Shown here one piece after another: positions 1 to 8,933 of a stretch of DNA of 23,600 nucleotides. The notes beneath the pieces are model-generated. The model had not been told where the DNA came from and ran no database searches. It was given only the letters and a program-made list of their open reading frames with translations. A program made the translations under genes and the position numbers. Position 1 is the first letter of the stretch. Each line of letters opens with the position of its first letter. Origin of the DNA: Alphaproteobacteria bacterium (GTDB lineage Bacteria > Pseudomonadota > Alphaproteobacteria > Micropepsales > Micropepsaceae). The DNA is taken from positions 1-23,600 of the forward strand of contig JAATGK010000487.1 of the NCBI GenBank assembly GCA_015654715.1. The letters are read 5' to 3'.

Positions 1-1041
1 GAAGACCAAAGGCGAGTTGAAGCCGATGATGAAGCTGGAGACGATCTGCAAGGCAAAGATCGCGACGATGTCGGTGGGCCCCACCATCCAGAATCCCGCG
101 ATGACAAGACCGCCAGCCCCGATGGCGAACATGAACAATGCCTTTTTGCCGAAGATTTTGGCCAAGAACGACGCCACCGAAACGGCCGCAACGAAGGCCA
201 ACCCGTTCGAAACCAGGAATGGTGGCAGCAGCTTTTCGTTGTGGACGAAATATTTGAAGTAGTAGGCCGAGTCGGAACCTTTGATGGCGAAAGCAGCCAG
301 CACCAGCAATAATACGCCGAACAGAACCTGCCAGGAACGGCTGGAGATCAAGGCCTTCAGATCACCGCCTAAATCCGTCTTTTGCTGCGGCGGTGGTGTT
401 ACACGCTCATGCGTGGTCGCGAAGCAGAGTATCAGCATGACCACAGCCAGGACGCCGAAGAGGACCATGGTCAATTGCCAACCTCGCACGTCGTTGCCTT
501 GACCGAAGAAGTGAACAAAGCTTGGCGTCAGGTACTGGACAAAGATACCGGCCGTGAAAGCGCCAATGAAGCGGATCGACGAAATCGACGTGCGCTCCAG
601 CGAGTTCGAGGTCATCACACCCATAAGAGCGGTGTAAGGAATATTGACGACGGTATAGAGGAACATCAGCAGGGAGTAGGTGATGTAGGCGTAGACGATC
701 TTTCCGCCACCGCTCAAATCAGGCGTCGAGAAGGTGAGCACACCGGCGACCGCCAGCGGCACGGAAAACCAGATGAGATAAGGGCGGAAATGACCCCAGC
801 GGGTCCGTGTCCGGTCAGCGATCGATCCCATCACCGGATCAGCGATCGCGTCCGCGAGACGCGTCACGAGCAACATCGTGCCGATCGCTGCGGCCGAGAC
901 GCCGAAGACGTCGGTATAAAAAATCATCAGATAGAATTCGAACGTTTTCCAGTACAGATTGGAGGCCGCATCCCCCAGCGAATAACCGACCTTCTCGCCA
1001 AACGAGATTCGGCCGGTCAGCGACGATAGTTTTTTGCTCAC
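1..1041 (-). CDS. GPH-family sugar:cation symporter (MFS), 3' end outside window
   Basis: Inner-membrane transporter of the glycoside-pentoside-hexuronide:cation symporter family, expected to import a mono- or oligosaccharide with a cation. The frame is open from a GTG at 1041 to the window edge (347 residues; the family is usually about 450-480), so the C-terminus is missing. The GTG start follows a GGGAG ribosome binding site. The N-terminus has the family signature: GEKVGYSLGD near residue 15, then DPVMGSIADRTRTRWGHFRP near residues 68-87. Hydrophobic segments repeat throughout, with a polar central loop near residues 208-226 (ERVTPPPQQKTD). The gene lies 277 bases downstream of the TonB-dependent receptor on the same strand, so the two may share LacI control as outer- and inner-membrane uptake steps. 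The substrate cannot be read from sequence. Confidence 0.9.
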   Translation of the reverse strand, partial: MSKKLSSLTGRISFGEKVGYSLGDAASNLYWKTFEFYLMIFYTDVFGVSAAAIGTMLLVTRLADAIADPVMGSIADRTRTRWGHFRPYLIWFSVPLAVAGVLTFSTPDLSGGGKIVYAYITYSLLMFLYTVVNIPYTALMGVMTSNSLERTSISSIRFIGAFTAGIFVQYLTPSFVHFFGQGNDVRGWQLTMVLFGVLAVVMLILCFATTHERVTPPPQQKTDLGGDLKALISSRSWQVLFGVLLLVLAAFAIKGSDSAYYFKYFVHNEKLLPPFLVSNGLAFVAAVSVASFLAKIFGKKALFMFAIGAGGLVIAGFWMVGPTDIVAIFALQIVSSFIIGFNSPLVF

Positions 1042-1318
1042 GGGTTTCTCCCACTGTATGCACTAGCAATGGCGCCGAGATTACCTGCTGTCGCCTGCAG
1101 AATCCGCCGTTTCATCGCCGCAGAATTGTTCAGCACAACCACCGTCTTTGCGCGAAAAATGCGCTCCGCCTCGATTGGATACGGGGCGGAGCCAGAGTTC
1201 GGGGAGGACACCCGTTTTGAAGAGAGCTCAAAAGACCACGCCGTCCGCACGCGGAGGCCCGGGTCAATAAGGGAAGGGTCGCTCTCGCGAACGGCCCACC
1301 CCTTACCGTTTGGGCCGA
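1042..1318. other. intergenic region between receptor and symporter
   Basis: 277 bases between two same-strand genes. I see no convincing promoter or LacI-type palindrome. A small inverted repeat (GGCCCA at 1293-1298, TGGGCC at 1311-1316) lies just past the receptor stop codon, but no T-tract follows it on the minus strand, so it is at most a weak terminator or a processing hairpin. Confidence 0.4.
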
Positions 1319-4234
1319 TCAATACTTCACATGAATGCCCATCTCGAAGCGTGCGCCGCCCTGGTACGCAGCAAGGAACTGATCCTTGTAGCGGCCATGC
1401 TGGGTGATCGATTCACCGGTCAGGTTGATGCCATCCCACACCACCGAGATATTGTCGGTGATGTCGTAGCTGGCGCTTGCGTCAACCTGATTGTACGCAT
1501 CGGTATAGGTTGGCTCCAGGTCCGTCTCCTGCGCCTGACCGAGACCCGCGAGGAAGGCATCGCGGTGGGTGAAGGCAACACGCGCAGAGAAGCCGTACTT
1601 TTCGTAATACACCAAGGCACTGTAGGACTTGCTGAGGCCCGGCAGAGCGAACTGGGTCTCAACGATCAGCGGATTGAACTTGGCGCCGCCGAGCGGAATG
1701 GACCAACTCGCTTGGAAGCCGAAGCCGCTGTCACCGAACGCATGCTGCCAAGCAAACTCAAAGCCATGCGTATTCATCTTGTTGGCATTGGTCGGCGTTG
1801 TGATGGAAAAATACGCCAAAGGATCGCCCGGTTGACCGATGAACGACGTTTGGCCGGTCATCGCGACCATCTGAGCATAGGTTTCGGCATCCGTCGGGCT
1901 CGCATTGCCATGGGCCTTGAGATAGGCCACAGCCGCATTCTTTTGGGCACCGACATACGGATCGGTGATGCCATTGACAGGCGCCTGCACGCTCGTGGTG
2001 GTCAGGAAGTTGACCACGTCCTTGCTGAAGTAGTTCGCCGAGACGTAGCTATCCGCACTGTAGTACCACTCTGCCGTCGCATCGTAGTTGTACGATTCAT
2101 ACGGCAGAAGGCCAGGATTGCCTGCCGACGCCGGGCGCGAGCCCACCTTCGGTGTCAGGCCAACGCTGGTCGTGCCGACCATTTGGGTAAGATCAGGACG
2201 CGTCTCCGTCTTGCTGAAGGACGTACGGACCAAGAAGCCCGGCAATACTTCCAGGCTGGCATCAACATTCGGAAGGAACTCGTAGTTGTGGGCGTTGACC
2301 TTGGAGAAACTCGCATCCGCCGCATAGATCGTGTGGAACTCGGTCGGATTATCCCATGAAATCGCGGTAGCAATCTTCTGAAGGCTTCGCGCCGTCACAT
2401 CCACCTGTTCGTAACGCAGACCGGCCGTCATCTTGAACGGGCGATCGAAAAGATCGAGGTCGAAGTTGGCCTGGCCATAAATCGCCTTGGTCACTTCCTG
2501 GATGTTGTCGTTGTTGGTGGGAGAGTCCGGAGGCAGCGTGCTGTACGGGCCGTATTTCGGCTCGGTCGCCTTGACGAATGAGGCTAGATCGAAGGCGAAG
2601 TAATAGGGCGCAGTCTTGATGCCGCTGCCGCCGCCGGTGAAGTCCTCAAGGAGGCTGCTGGTTGGAATCTTCGTATAGGCGCTGGCCGGAACGAGCCCAG
2701 CATCGGCCGCGTCATAATAGCCGGTGCCGATGAAGCTGTTCCACGCCTCGGCGTGTGTCTGCATCTTCTTCACTTGGACGCCGAACTGGATACTGGTCAG
2801 CCCCTTGTTGGTATTCGTCCAGACGCTATCGAGGCGCGCTTCATCGACCTTCGTGTTGAAGACGTTGTTGTTCGCTTGGTAGAACAGCGGCGAGATCGTC
2901 GTTGTATCCAAATTGTCCTTTGTGTGCGGCGCAACAAAATCATACCAACCTTGCGGAATGAACGTATCGCCACTGTGGAAGTACTTGCTCTGGCCCGGGG
3001 TCATGATCGACGGGGTCTGGCCCTGAATGCCGAACGTGTTGTTGCCGCGCGGGTCGCCGCCGGACATCATCACGGAGTGGTGCGCGTCGAACGTCACTGA
3101 CAGATAGTCGTTCGCCTCCCACTTCAGGTTCAAGCCGGCAGAAGTCAATTCGTTGCGAATATGATCGTCAAATGTCGAATACGACAGATCGCTGCCGGCG
3201 TCCTTAACATCCGTCAGGGTGCCTTCGTTGTTGACGGTCGCCGAGGAAAGGTCCGCATCATAGGTGTACCAGAGACCGAAGGTATGCTGCGTCTGATGAT
3301 CCTTGTACAGTGCATAGGTGAAGTCGATGGTCGCTGTCACATTCTCTTGGGGCCGGTACTGCACGACAGCCTGCGCATTGGTACGAATGCGCTGGTCTTC
3401 CTGATAGCCGAAGCCCAAGCTACGCGGACCCCAGATATTGCCTTCGGGGTTCTGTGTTTTGCCGCTGATCACGCCGTTCGTGAGGTCGCTCGATACCGTA
3501 CCGTCGCTATTGTTGTGCTGCAGCGTCAACCAACCGCCATTGGTGGCAGATTCGAGAGAGCTGTTGCGCACGGCATAGGACCCACTGACAAGTATGCCGA
3601 GCCTGTCGCCGAAGAAGGTATCGCTGACTAGACCGGAGATGTCCGGGGTGTAGTCGTCACCCTCCCGATTGGTAGTGTCAAAGGAAGTCTTGGCCGAACC
3701 AGAGGCCACAAAGCCCGGATGGTCGAACGGACGCGCCGTACGAATGTCGATCGTCGAACCGATACCGCCCGATTCCACATTGGCTTTGCTGGTCTTGGTG
3801 ACCGTGATGCCGGCAATATCGTCTGACGCGAGGTTTTCGAAATCGAATGAGCGGGTCGCCGACTGCGTATTGCCGATAACCGAACCGGGCATCGATCGGC
3901 CATTAAGGGTCACGAGATTGAAATCCGGACCGAAGCCACGGACCGTGACGCGCGCGCCTTCGCCGTTATTGCGGTCGATCGTGACGCCCGGGATGCGCTG
4001 AATCGATTCCGCCAAATTGGTATCGGGAAACTTGCCGATATCTTCAGCCGTGATGGCGTCCACGACGCCACTCGACGTCTGTTTGATCTGCTCGGACGAA
4101 ATCAGTGACTGACGGAAGCCGGTGACGATCACCGTTTCGAGCTGGTCCGATGATGCCTGAGCATATGCTGCCGGACACAACGCGAGAATCGACGTGGCAC
4201 TCAGCAATCCTGCCTGAACCCAAATTTTTGGCAT
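1319..4234 (-). CDS. TonB-dependent outer-membrane receptor (carbohydrate type)
   Basis: Outer-membrane active transporter that takes up a large substrate using TonB energy. The protein has 971 residues from the ATG at 4234, which follows a GGGGAG ribosome binding site; an earlier in-frame start lacks one. A signal peptide ends near AAYAQA (residues 22-27), followed by a TonB-box-like ETVIVTG. The plug domain (about residues 55-190) contains the motif EDIGKFPDTNLAESIQRIPG and then VRGFGPDFNLVTLNGRSMPG. The rest is beta-barrel and ends in KY, an aromatic C-terminus suited to Bam insertion. Plugs of this type are common in Caulobacter, Sphingomonas and Xanthomonas receptors for plant sugars. 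The adjacent symporter, the LacI regulator and the two upstream operators support a carbohydrate substrate; siderophore uptake is less likely here. Confidence 0.93.
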   Translation of the reverse strand: MPKIWVQAGLLSATSILALCPAAYAQASSDQLETVIVTGFRQSLISSEQIKQTSSGVVDAITAEDIGKFPDTNLAESIQRIPGVTIDRNNGEGARVTVRGFGPDFNLVTLNGRSMPGSVIGNTQSATRSFDFENLASDDIAGITVTKTSKANVESGGIGSTIDIRTARPFDHPGFVASGSAKTSFDTTNREGDDYTPDISGLVSDTFFGDRLGILVSGSYAVRNSSLESATNGGWLTLQHNNSDGTVSSDLTNGVISGKTQNPEGNIWGPRSLGFGYQEDQRIRTNAQAVVQYRPQENVTATIDFTYALYKDHQTQHTFGLWYTYDADLSSATVNNEGTLTDVKDAGSDLSYSTFDDHIRNELTSAGLNLKWEANDYLSVTFDAHHSVMMSGGDPRGNNTFGIQGQTPSIMTPGQSKYFHSGDTFIPQGWYDFVAPHTKDNLDTTTISPLFYQANNNVFNTKVDEARLDSVWTNTNKGLTSIQFGVQVKKMQTHAEAWNSFIGTGYYDAADAGLVPASAYTKIPTSSLLEDFTGGGSGIKTAPYYFAFDLASFVKATEPKYGPYSTLPPDSPTNNDNIQEVTKAIYGQANFDLDLFDRPFKMTAGLRYEQVDVTARSLQKIATAISWDNPTEFHTIYAADASFSKVNAHNYEFLPNVDASLEVLPGFLVRTSFSKTETRPDLTQMVGTTSVGLTPKVGSRPASAGNPGLLPYESYNYDATAEWYYSADSYVSANYFSKDVVNFLTTTSVQAPVNGITDPYVGAQKNAAVAYLKAHGNASPTDAETYAQMVAMTGQTSFIGQPGDPLAYFSITTPTNANKMNTHGFEFAWQHAFGDSGFGFQASWSIPLGGAKFNPLIVETQFALPGLSKSYSALVYYEKYGFSARVAFTHRDAFLAGLGQAQETDLEPTYTDAYNQVDASASYDITDNISVVWDGINLTGESITQHGRYKDQFLAAYQGGARFEMGIHVKY

Positions 4235-4348
4235 TCCACTCTCCCCTATCCTGTTCGTTGAGACGTTTCCTGGGCGGATGTAGCGATTTGTTTTTGAGCT
4301 CGCCCCCGCAATAGGAAGCAATCACTTCCCGTCGGCGTCAACATAAAC

Positions 4349-4362
4349 TGGAATCGATTCCA
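4349..4362. promoter_or_regulatory. LacI-family operator O1 (perfect palindrome)
   Basis: TGGAATCGATTCCA is a perfect 14-base palindrome with the central CG typical of LacI/GalR-family operators. It lies 115 bases upstream of the receptor start codon. The LacI regulator encoded at 4844-5860 is the natural candidate to bind it; that assignment is inference. Confidence 0.7.
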
Positions 4363-4449
4363 CAATTAGCTTTGCCGTTGTTGTTTCAGCGACACAATGG
4401 TTATCTGCCGTTATTCTGCCGGACGTGAACACTGTTAAGGGGAGAAAAG

Positions 4450-4463
4450 TGGAAACCTTTCCA
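4450..4463. promoter_or_regulatory. LacI-family operator O2
   Basis: TGGAAACCTTTCCA has perfect TGGAAA/TTTCCA arms around a CC centre. It shares the TGGAA...TTCCA arms of the site at 4349-4362, and the two centres are 101 bases apart. The paired arrangement suggests cooperative binding or looping by one LacI-type regulator. Confidence 0.6.
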
Positions 4464-4843
4464 TGTCTTACGCATCCCCCTCTGGCGGTGGGCAATATGC
4501 CGGCAGCGCGATGATAACGGTACCAGCGTGAGCGTCGGAAAATCGGGTTATTGTTGCGAGATATTCTCGTTCTTGCAGCGAGTGGCACGCCGTCAGCGCC
4601 GAAATCGATCTCGTTGCCGGCGTGCTTCGCTACTTTGCCGATCCCGCGAATCGGAAGCTGTCACCCAGTCGTGGCGCCATCGGACGCACTCCGCCAATTG
4701 GTATGCCGAACTGCGGATTGGGATGACGGATCAGAGCGAACAGTCGCGCCGCTTCGGTACGGTTCGATCTCAACTTCGGATAACTGTCCAGCCTGCGCCT
4801 GATTATTCGTTGTTGTTTCTCACGCGACCGTCTGTGCCACGGC

Positions 4844-5860
4844 CTATTTTGCCGCTCCAACCGCAGCCACCGAACCACGCCATAGGATTGTCGCAGGCAG
4901 ATTGCGCTCTACGGGCAATTTGGTTCCGTAGCAGCAGTTGAGCAGATAATTGACGGCACTGACGACGATACTGGTCCACGGTACCCCGATGGTGGTGAGA
5001 GGGGGCGAGGTGTAGGTGGTGATGTCCAGACCGTCGTAGCCCATCACCGAGATATCTTCCGGCACCGCAACGCCTTCGTGGCGGAGGTATGACAAGGCGC
5101 CCAGCGCCATTTCGTCGTTGGCACAGAACAGCGCGGTGAAACGGGTCTTGCCCGCCAGCAAGGAGCGTGCGCCAGTCCATCCGCCCTTGGGCATGAAGTC
5201 GCCGTAAAAACGCGGAATCCCGTTTACGTCTGCACCAAGAGCCGCCAGCTCCTTGTAGAAGCCGCGCATACGCAGAACGTTGTCGGTGGAGATTTCGGGG
5301 CCCTCGATGGTGGCGTAGCGGCGATGCCCCAGCTGCCAAAGCGCACGCGCCACGTCGGCGCCGGCGGCTTCGTGATCGGGCAGGAAGCACATCTCGGCAT
5401 ACTTGCTGAAATGCTGATTCAATAGCGCCAAACGCGGCTGCAAGGTCATCAGGTTTTCGACATCGCGCAACTTCAGGGCGGTGGCCATAAGGATCAAGCC
5501 ATCGCAACCATGGTCGATGAGGAACTGAGCGCCTTCGATGGCTTCCTGCCGTTCGCTCGTGATCGTCTGACCGAAGGCCACCACCATGTGCCGCCCTCGT
5601 GCTTGCAGCTCGGTATACAGGCTGTGCAGGATCGGCGCGTAGAACGAACCGCGGATGACGGGCAGAAAGACGCCGATGGTCTGAGACTTGCCCGCCTGGA
5701 GCTTGCGGGCCGTCGGCGACGGACGATAGCCTAGGGCATCGATGGCCTTCTGAACCCGTTTTGCCGTCCGTTCCGAGACGAACCCTTTTCCCGTAACCAC
5801 CCGGGATACGGTGCCGATCCCTACTCCAGCCCGTTTGGCCACGTCTGTGATTGTCGACAT
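4844..5860 (-). CDS. LacI-family transcriptional regulator
   Basis: Sugar-responsive DNA-binding regulator of 338 residues, the usual LacI length. The N-terminal helix-turn-helix (residues 1-45, TITDVAKRAGVGIGTVSRVV) is followed by the hinge helix near residues 45-58 (GYRPSPTARKLQAG) and a periplasmic-binding-protein-like effector domain (QTIGVFLPVI through DISVMGYDGLDITTYTSPPL to the end). The ATG at 5860 has an AAGGA about 10 bases upstream. It lies on the same strand upstream of the receptor and symporter genes, and two LacI-type palindromes precede the receptor, so it probably controls that locus as a sugar-relieved repressor. The effector is unknown. Confidence 0.95.
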   Translation of the reverse strand: MSTITDVAKRAGVGIGTVSRVVTGKGFVSERTAKRVQKAIDALGYRPSPTARKLQAGKSQTIGVFLPVIRGSFYAPILHSLYTELQARGRHMVVAFGQTITSERQEAIEGAQFLIDHGCDGLILMATALKLRDVENLMTLQPRLALLNQHFSKYAEMCFLPDHEAAGADVARALWQLGHRRYATIEGPEISTDNVLRMRGFYKELAALGADVNGIPRFYGDFMPKGGWTGARSLLAGKTRFTALFCANDEMALGALSYLRHEGVAVPEDISVMGYDGLDITTYTSPPLTTIGVPWTSIVVSAVNYLLNCCYGTKLPVERNLPATILWRGSVAAVGAAK

Positions 5861-5928
5861 TCCAACGAAATCCTTGTTTGCACCTAGAATTACGCCGTCA
5901 CGCCGTTTGAGGGCAAGCTGTTAGCGCT

Positions 5929-5940
5929 TTGCCATGGCAA
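5929..5940. promoter_or_regulatory. palindrome in the LacI gene promoter region
   Basis: TTGCCATGGCAA is a perfect 12-base palindrome 69 bases upstream of the LacI start codon. It directly adjoins an AGCGCT core at 5923-5928. It may be an autoregulatory site, but its sequence differs from the two operators before the receptor, so this is weak. Confidence 0.3.
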
Positions 5941-6021
5941 GGGTGTTACCTGAGCCCCCTTTTCCTATATCGCCCTGAGAGATCCGGCCTTTTGGGAGGC
6001 GCGCCATTGTCGGCTTTGCCG

Positions 6022-8274
6022 TCAGTGCGGCTTCAGCACCGTGGCAATCGGGAATGCGCCCGCGACCTTGGCCGGTGTCAGCGGCATCGCAATGGTGCGG
6101 CCCTCGCGCCAGAGCGGTACTTGATCGGCATAGTTGGCGCTGCCGAGCCAGCCATCTTCACCGCCAAACAGCACGAACGAGCAGCCATCGGGAGTGGACA
6201 TGTCGCAAAGCTGGCGCGCCTGGCTGCCATAGGTCGAAGTGTGCTTGCCATTCACCAGGCCGTGCGACGTTTTCATCACCGTGTTGCGGGAGCCGCCGGC
6301 GCCGAAGTCCCCGAGCGAGAAAGAGCTGCCGATCACCGGAGCAAACGCCAGCATGTGGTTGATCCCGACGCGGTGCATGTCGCCCCAAGTCGGAAATTTT
6401 CGCGCGGTTGCTGATGCGGCCATGAGGGATTCATCAATCAGCTTTTGGTGGTCGGGCGCGGCCGCCAAGTCTTGCGGCAGATAGCGTACGAGATAACCCC
6501 AATCAGCCTTGTCGGAAGGAACCGTGCCATTCTTGCCGTAGAGCCGATTGGCAAGCTCATAAAGCAAGCTCTCGAACGCCACCGGTCCGGATTTGTCGGC
6601 ATCATAGCGGCCATCCCAGGCATCGATCGCGCGGACAAAATCGGGCGCCGCTGTGGCAGCCTTGAGCATCGGCATGAGGTCATGTTTGAGAGACAGAGCG
6701 GCGGTCGACAGCGTGTCTTGCTGCAGCGCTGCAAGATCGGCGATGGCGATTTTGTCCTTGGCTTTGATCAGAGTGTAGAGGCGCTCCACCCGCTCGGAGG
6801 TAGGATAAAGAAATCCCAGCGGAAACGGTGTCGGCGCCGCCCGGTTGTTGGCCGACGCCAGAACGCCATCGGGCGGGTTGAGCGCGAACGGCAGGCTCAT
6901 CGCGTTCGCGGTGCCATGCCAGGCGGCGGCGGGATCATCGGCGCGGCGCACCAGATCGGCTGGCAACGCGGCCTCGCGGATCGGGATGTGCGCCGCAATC
7001 ACCTGGCAGATGTCGCCGCTGCGAGTGGCGCAGATCATGTTCTGGCCGCCGACGCTGTAGGTCGCGAAGGCTTGGCGAAACTCGCTGGCGCTCTTGGCCC
7101 GCATGACCGCAAGAAAGGCCGAGAACTCGTCACTGGCCTCATAGCCCTTCCAGCGCAGCGCAATCACTTCGCCCGGACGGGCTGGGAACATGGCAAGATC
7201 GGAGATGATCGGTCCTTCCTTGGCGCGGCGGATGGTGACGTCCTTGCCAAACCACAGCCGCGTGGCGATGCGTTCGTGACGCTCGCTGATGCCCGCCTCG
7301 CCCGCGACATTGAACAGTTCAGATTGCGCCGCCCGCATGTTGGTGCCGCCCCAGGCGATGTCATCATTGCGGCCAAGCCCGATGAGCGGCAGACCCGGCA
7401 CCATTAAACCCACCGCATGGAACGACGGCGACTTGATGCCCACCAACAGCCAGAAATTGGGCAGCGTCAGTCCGAGATGGGGGTCGCCCGCCAGAAGTGC
7501 CGCCCCGGTGGCACTATGGGACGGAGACACCGCCAGCGCATTGCTGCCGGAGCGGCTGGAGCCTTGCAACAACTGCTGTAGCAAGGCTTCGCTGCCCGTG
7601 CCGAAACTCGGCGCCGAGTTGGTGCCGGTCGCCAAGGTCCGCTGCCAGACCTCGGGCCAATCCGGCCGCAGCCGCGCCTTCAACAGGCCGGGATAGCCCA
7701 GCCAATTGACGTCGGTTCCGGCAAGACGCCCGATGGCGATCAGATCCCGGATGGTCCAAGGCTCGTTTCGGAGCGCCAAAAGACCGAATTCCGGCGGCGG
7801 CTCCTTGGCATGGGACTGATACCAGTTGAGACCGTCGACGAAAGCTTGAAGCCATGCCTTGGTGGCGGGCGGAAGCTTGGCTTCGATCTCGGGTGCGGCA
7901 GTGCCGAAATCGATCGTGCGCAAGGCGCGGTCGATGTCCTGGGCGAAGGGACCGCCTGATTCCGACAGCCGCCCTTGGACGGCGCGGCGCATGATCGCCA
8001 TCTGCCCGAGCCGCAAGTGGGCATGCACCAGCCCCAGCGTGAAAGCGAGATCGTGATCGCTTTCGGCCTCGATCCACGGCACGCCGGTGCTGTTCCAGCG
8101 CACGGTCACGGCATGATCGAGCGGCAGACCCTCTTTCGGAAACATGGCAAGCCGCTGTTCCAAGCTGACCGATCTGGGATGGAGCGCGCTACAGGCGCCG
8201 AGCAACACCGCAATCGCAGCAAGAAAAATCCGGCGCTGCCACGCAGCGCGGCGAGGCTTTGAATCACGAGACAT
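6022..8274 (-). CDS. penicillin acylase family lipoprotein (Ntn hydrolase)
   Basis: Predicted amidohydrolase of the penicillin G acylase / acyl-homoserine-lactone acylase superfamily, made as a precursor that cleaves itself to free a catalytic N-terminal serine. It has 750 residues from the ATG at 8274, which has GGGGA six bases upstream; the TTG one codon earlier is less likely. A signal peptide ends in a lipobox (LLGAC, Cys28), so a lipid-anchored envelope protein is expected. The likely nucleophile is Ser244 in SGSNALAV, preceded by Gly, followed by the family motif ATGAALLAGDPHLGL and later GRNDDIAWGGTN. Upstream is the alpha-chain segment and linker. The substrate could be a beta-lactam side chain, an acyl-homoserine lactone or another N-acyl amide; sequence alone does not decide. 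It sits between HxlR and LacI genes on the same strand without tight linkage. Confidence 0.9.
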   Translation of the reverse strand: MSRDSKPRRAAWQRRIFLAAIAVLLGACSALHPRSVSLEQRLAMFPKEGLPLDHAVTVRWNSTGVPWIEAESDHDLAFTLGLVHAHLRLGQMAIMRRAVQGRLSESGGPFAQDIDRALRTIDFGTAAPEIEAKLPPATKAWLQAFVDGLNWYQSHAKEPPPEFGLLALRNEPWTIRDLIAIGRLAGTDVNWLGYPGLLKARLRPDWPEVWQRTLATGTNSAPSFGTGSEALLQQLLQGSSRSGSNALAVSPSHSATGAALLAGDPHLGLTLPNFWLLVGIKSPSFHAVGLMVPGLPLIGLGRNDDIAWGGTNMRAAQSELFNVAGEAGISERHERIATRLWFGKDVTIRRAKEGPIISDLAMFPARPGEVIALRWKGYEASDEFSAFLAVMRAKSASEFRQAFATYSVGGQNMICATRSGDICQVIAAHIPIREAALPADLVRRADDPAAAWHGTANAMSLPFALNPPDGVLASANNRAAPTPFPLGFLYPTSERVERLYTLIKAKDKIAIADLAALQQDTLSTAALSLKHDLMPMLKAATAAPDFVRAIDAWDGRYDADKSGPVAFESLLYELANRLYGKNGTVPSDKADWGYLVRYLPQDLAAAPDHQKLIDESLMAASATARKFPTWGDMHRVGINHMLAFAPVIGSSFSLGDFGAGGSRNTVMKTSHGLVNGKHTSTYGSQARQLCDMSTPDGCSFVLFGGEDGWLGSANYADQVPLWREGRTIAMPLTPAKVAGAFPIATVLKPH

Positions 8275-8396
8275 CAAAATTCCCCTAAAGACGGGATCGG
8301 ATGCGTTATGTCGAAGCTTATAGCACGCCAGCGATGACGATCATCACAACGAGGTGACGTCGCCGCTCAAGCCAAGCACAGCTCAGTAGCGGGGAG

Positions 8397-8816
8397 TCAA
8401 CCAGCGGTCGACGAGGGTGCCTGCCGCACATCATACCGGGATTGCGCTTTCCTAACCGCCTCCCAGTTCACCTTGGCCCAGTCAACAAGTCCTTGAGTGG
8501 GTGCCAGCAGGCTCCTTCCAAGATCGGTAACTTCGTATTCGACACGAGGCGGCACTTCGGCGAACAGTTCACGGATGACAAGCCCGTCTCGCTCGAGATT
8601 CTTCAGAGTCGAAGACAGCATCCTCTGTGAAATTCCCGGGACGGCATGTTCGAGCTCGGAAAATCGGGCGCGCCCGCCGAGGAGGTCAAGCGAGAGGATG
8701 ACGAAAATGGTCCACTTGTCGCCGATCTTCGTTAGCAGTTCGCGCACCGCCATCGGGTCGGAGCTCCGGCAAACCGCTGTAGGGTCTAGGACACTGGATT
8801 TACCCGCTCTTTTCAT
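8397..8816 (-). CDS. HxlR-family winged-helix regulator
   Basis: Small MarR/HxlR-type repressor of 139 residues. The winged-helix core spans about residues 22-110, with the family markers IGDKWTIFVILSL, FSELEHAVPGISQRMLSSTL and LERDGLVIRELF followed by VEYEVTDLGRSL. A cysteine at residue 16, before the core, is where HxlR regulators such as YodB and HypR carry their electrophile- or oxidant-sensing thiol. The ATG at 8816 has GAGG seven bases upstream. The gene is divergent from the NTF2-like and azoreductase genes, the classic layout for a redox sensor and its targets, and an inverted repeat overlaps its ribosome binding site. The sensing role is inference. Confidence 0.92.
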   Translation of the reverse strand: MKRAGKSSVLDPTAVCRSSDPMAVRELLTKIGDKWTIFVILSLDLLGGRARFSELEHAVPGISQRMLSSTLKNLERDGLVIRELFAEVPPRVEYEVTDLGRSLLAPTQGLVDWAKVNWEAVRKAQSRYDVRQAPSSTAG

Positions 8817-8837
8817 AGCTTACCTCGGTGTTAGCTA
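8816..8837. promoter_or_regulatory. candidate HxlR operator
   Basis: Imperfect inverted repeat with arms TAGCTTAC (8816-8823) and GTTAGCTA (8830-8837) around a short centre; 16 of 22 positions are symmetric. It covers the start codon edge and ribosome binding site of the HxlR gene and lies in the 117-base divergent region before the NTF2-like gene. That position suits autorepression and joint control of both directions. Confidence 0.45.
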
Positions 8838-8933
8838 CTGATCTCAAAGTGCCTTCTTCTTTGATAGCAGCTTCCAGCATATATGTTTCTCTCCTTTCGT
8901 AAGCAACATCGCAAAGCGCATGGAGAGCCCCGG

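Larger units (their letters stand above)
4235..4843. other. 609-base regulatory region between receptor and LacI gene
   Basis: No gene is supported here. The half near the receptor holds two LacI-type palindromes (listed separately). The part from 4464 to 4843, downstream of the LacI stop codon, has several overlapping open frames, but none has a ribosome binding site or a recognisable product. I found no clear intrinsic terminator for the LacI gene. Confidence 0.5.

Noticed and set aside
1293..1316. Inverted repeat GGCCCA / TGGGCC after the receptor stop codon as a terminator
   Set aside because: Only 6-base arms, a 12-base loop and no T-tract on the minus strand.
1310..2359. Long plus-strand open frame opposite the receptor gene
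   Set aside because: It is antisense to a clear TonB-dependent receptor; the predicted protein is Arg/Gly-rich with no recognisable domain. GC-rich coding DNA often leaves such frames open.
5923..5928. AGCGCT core before the LacI gene as an operator of the same regulator
   Set aside because: Symmetry does not extend beyond six bases and the flanks do not match the TGGAA-type operators at 4349-4463.
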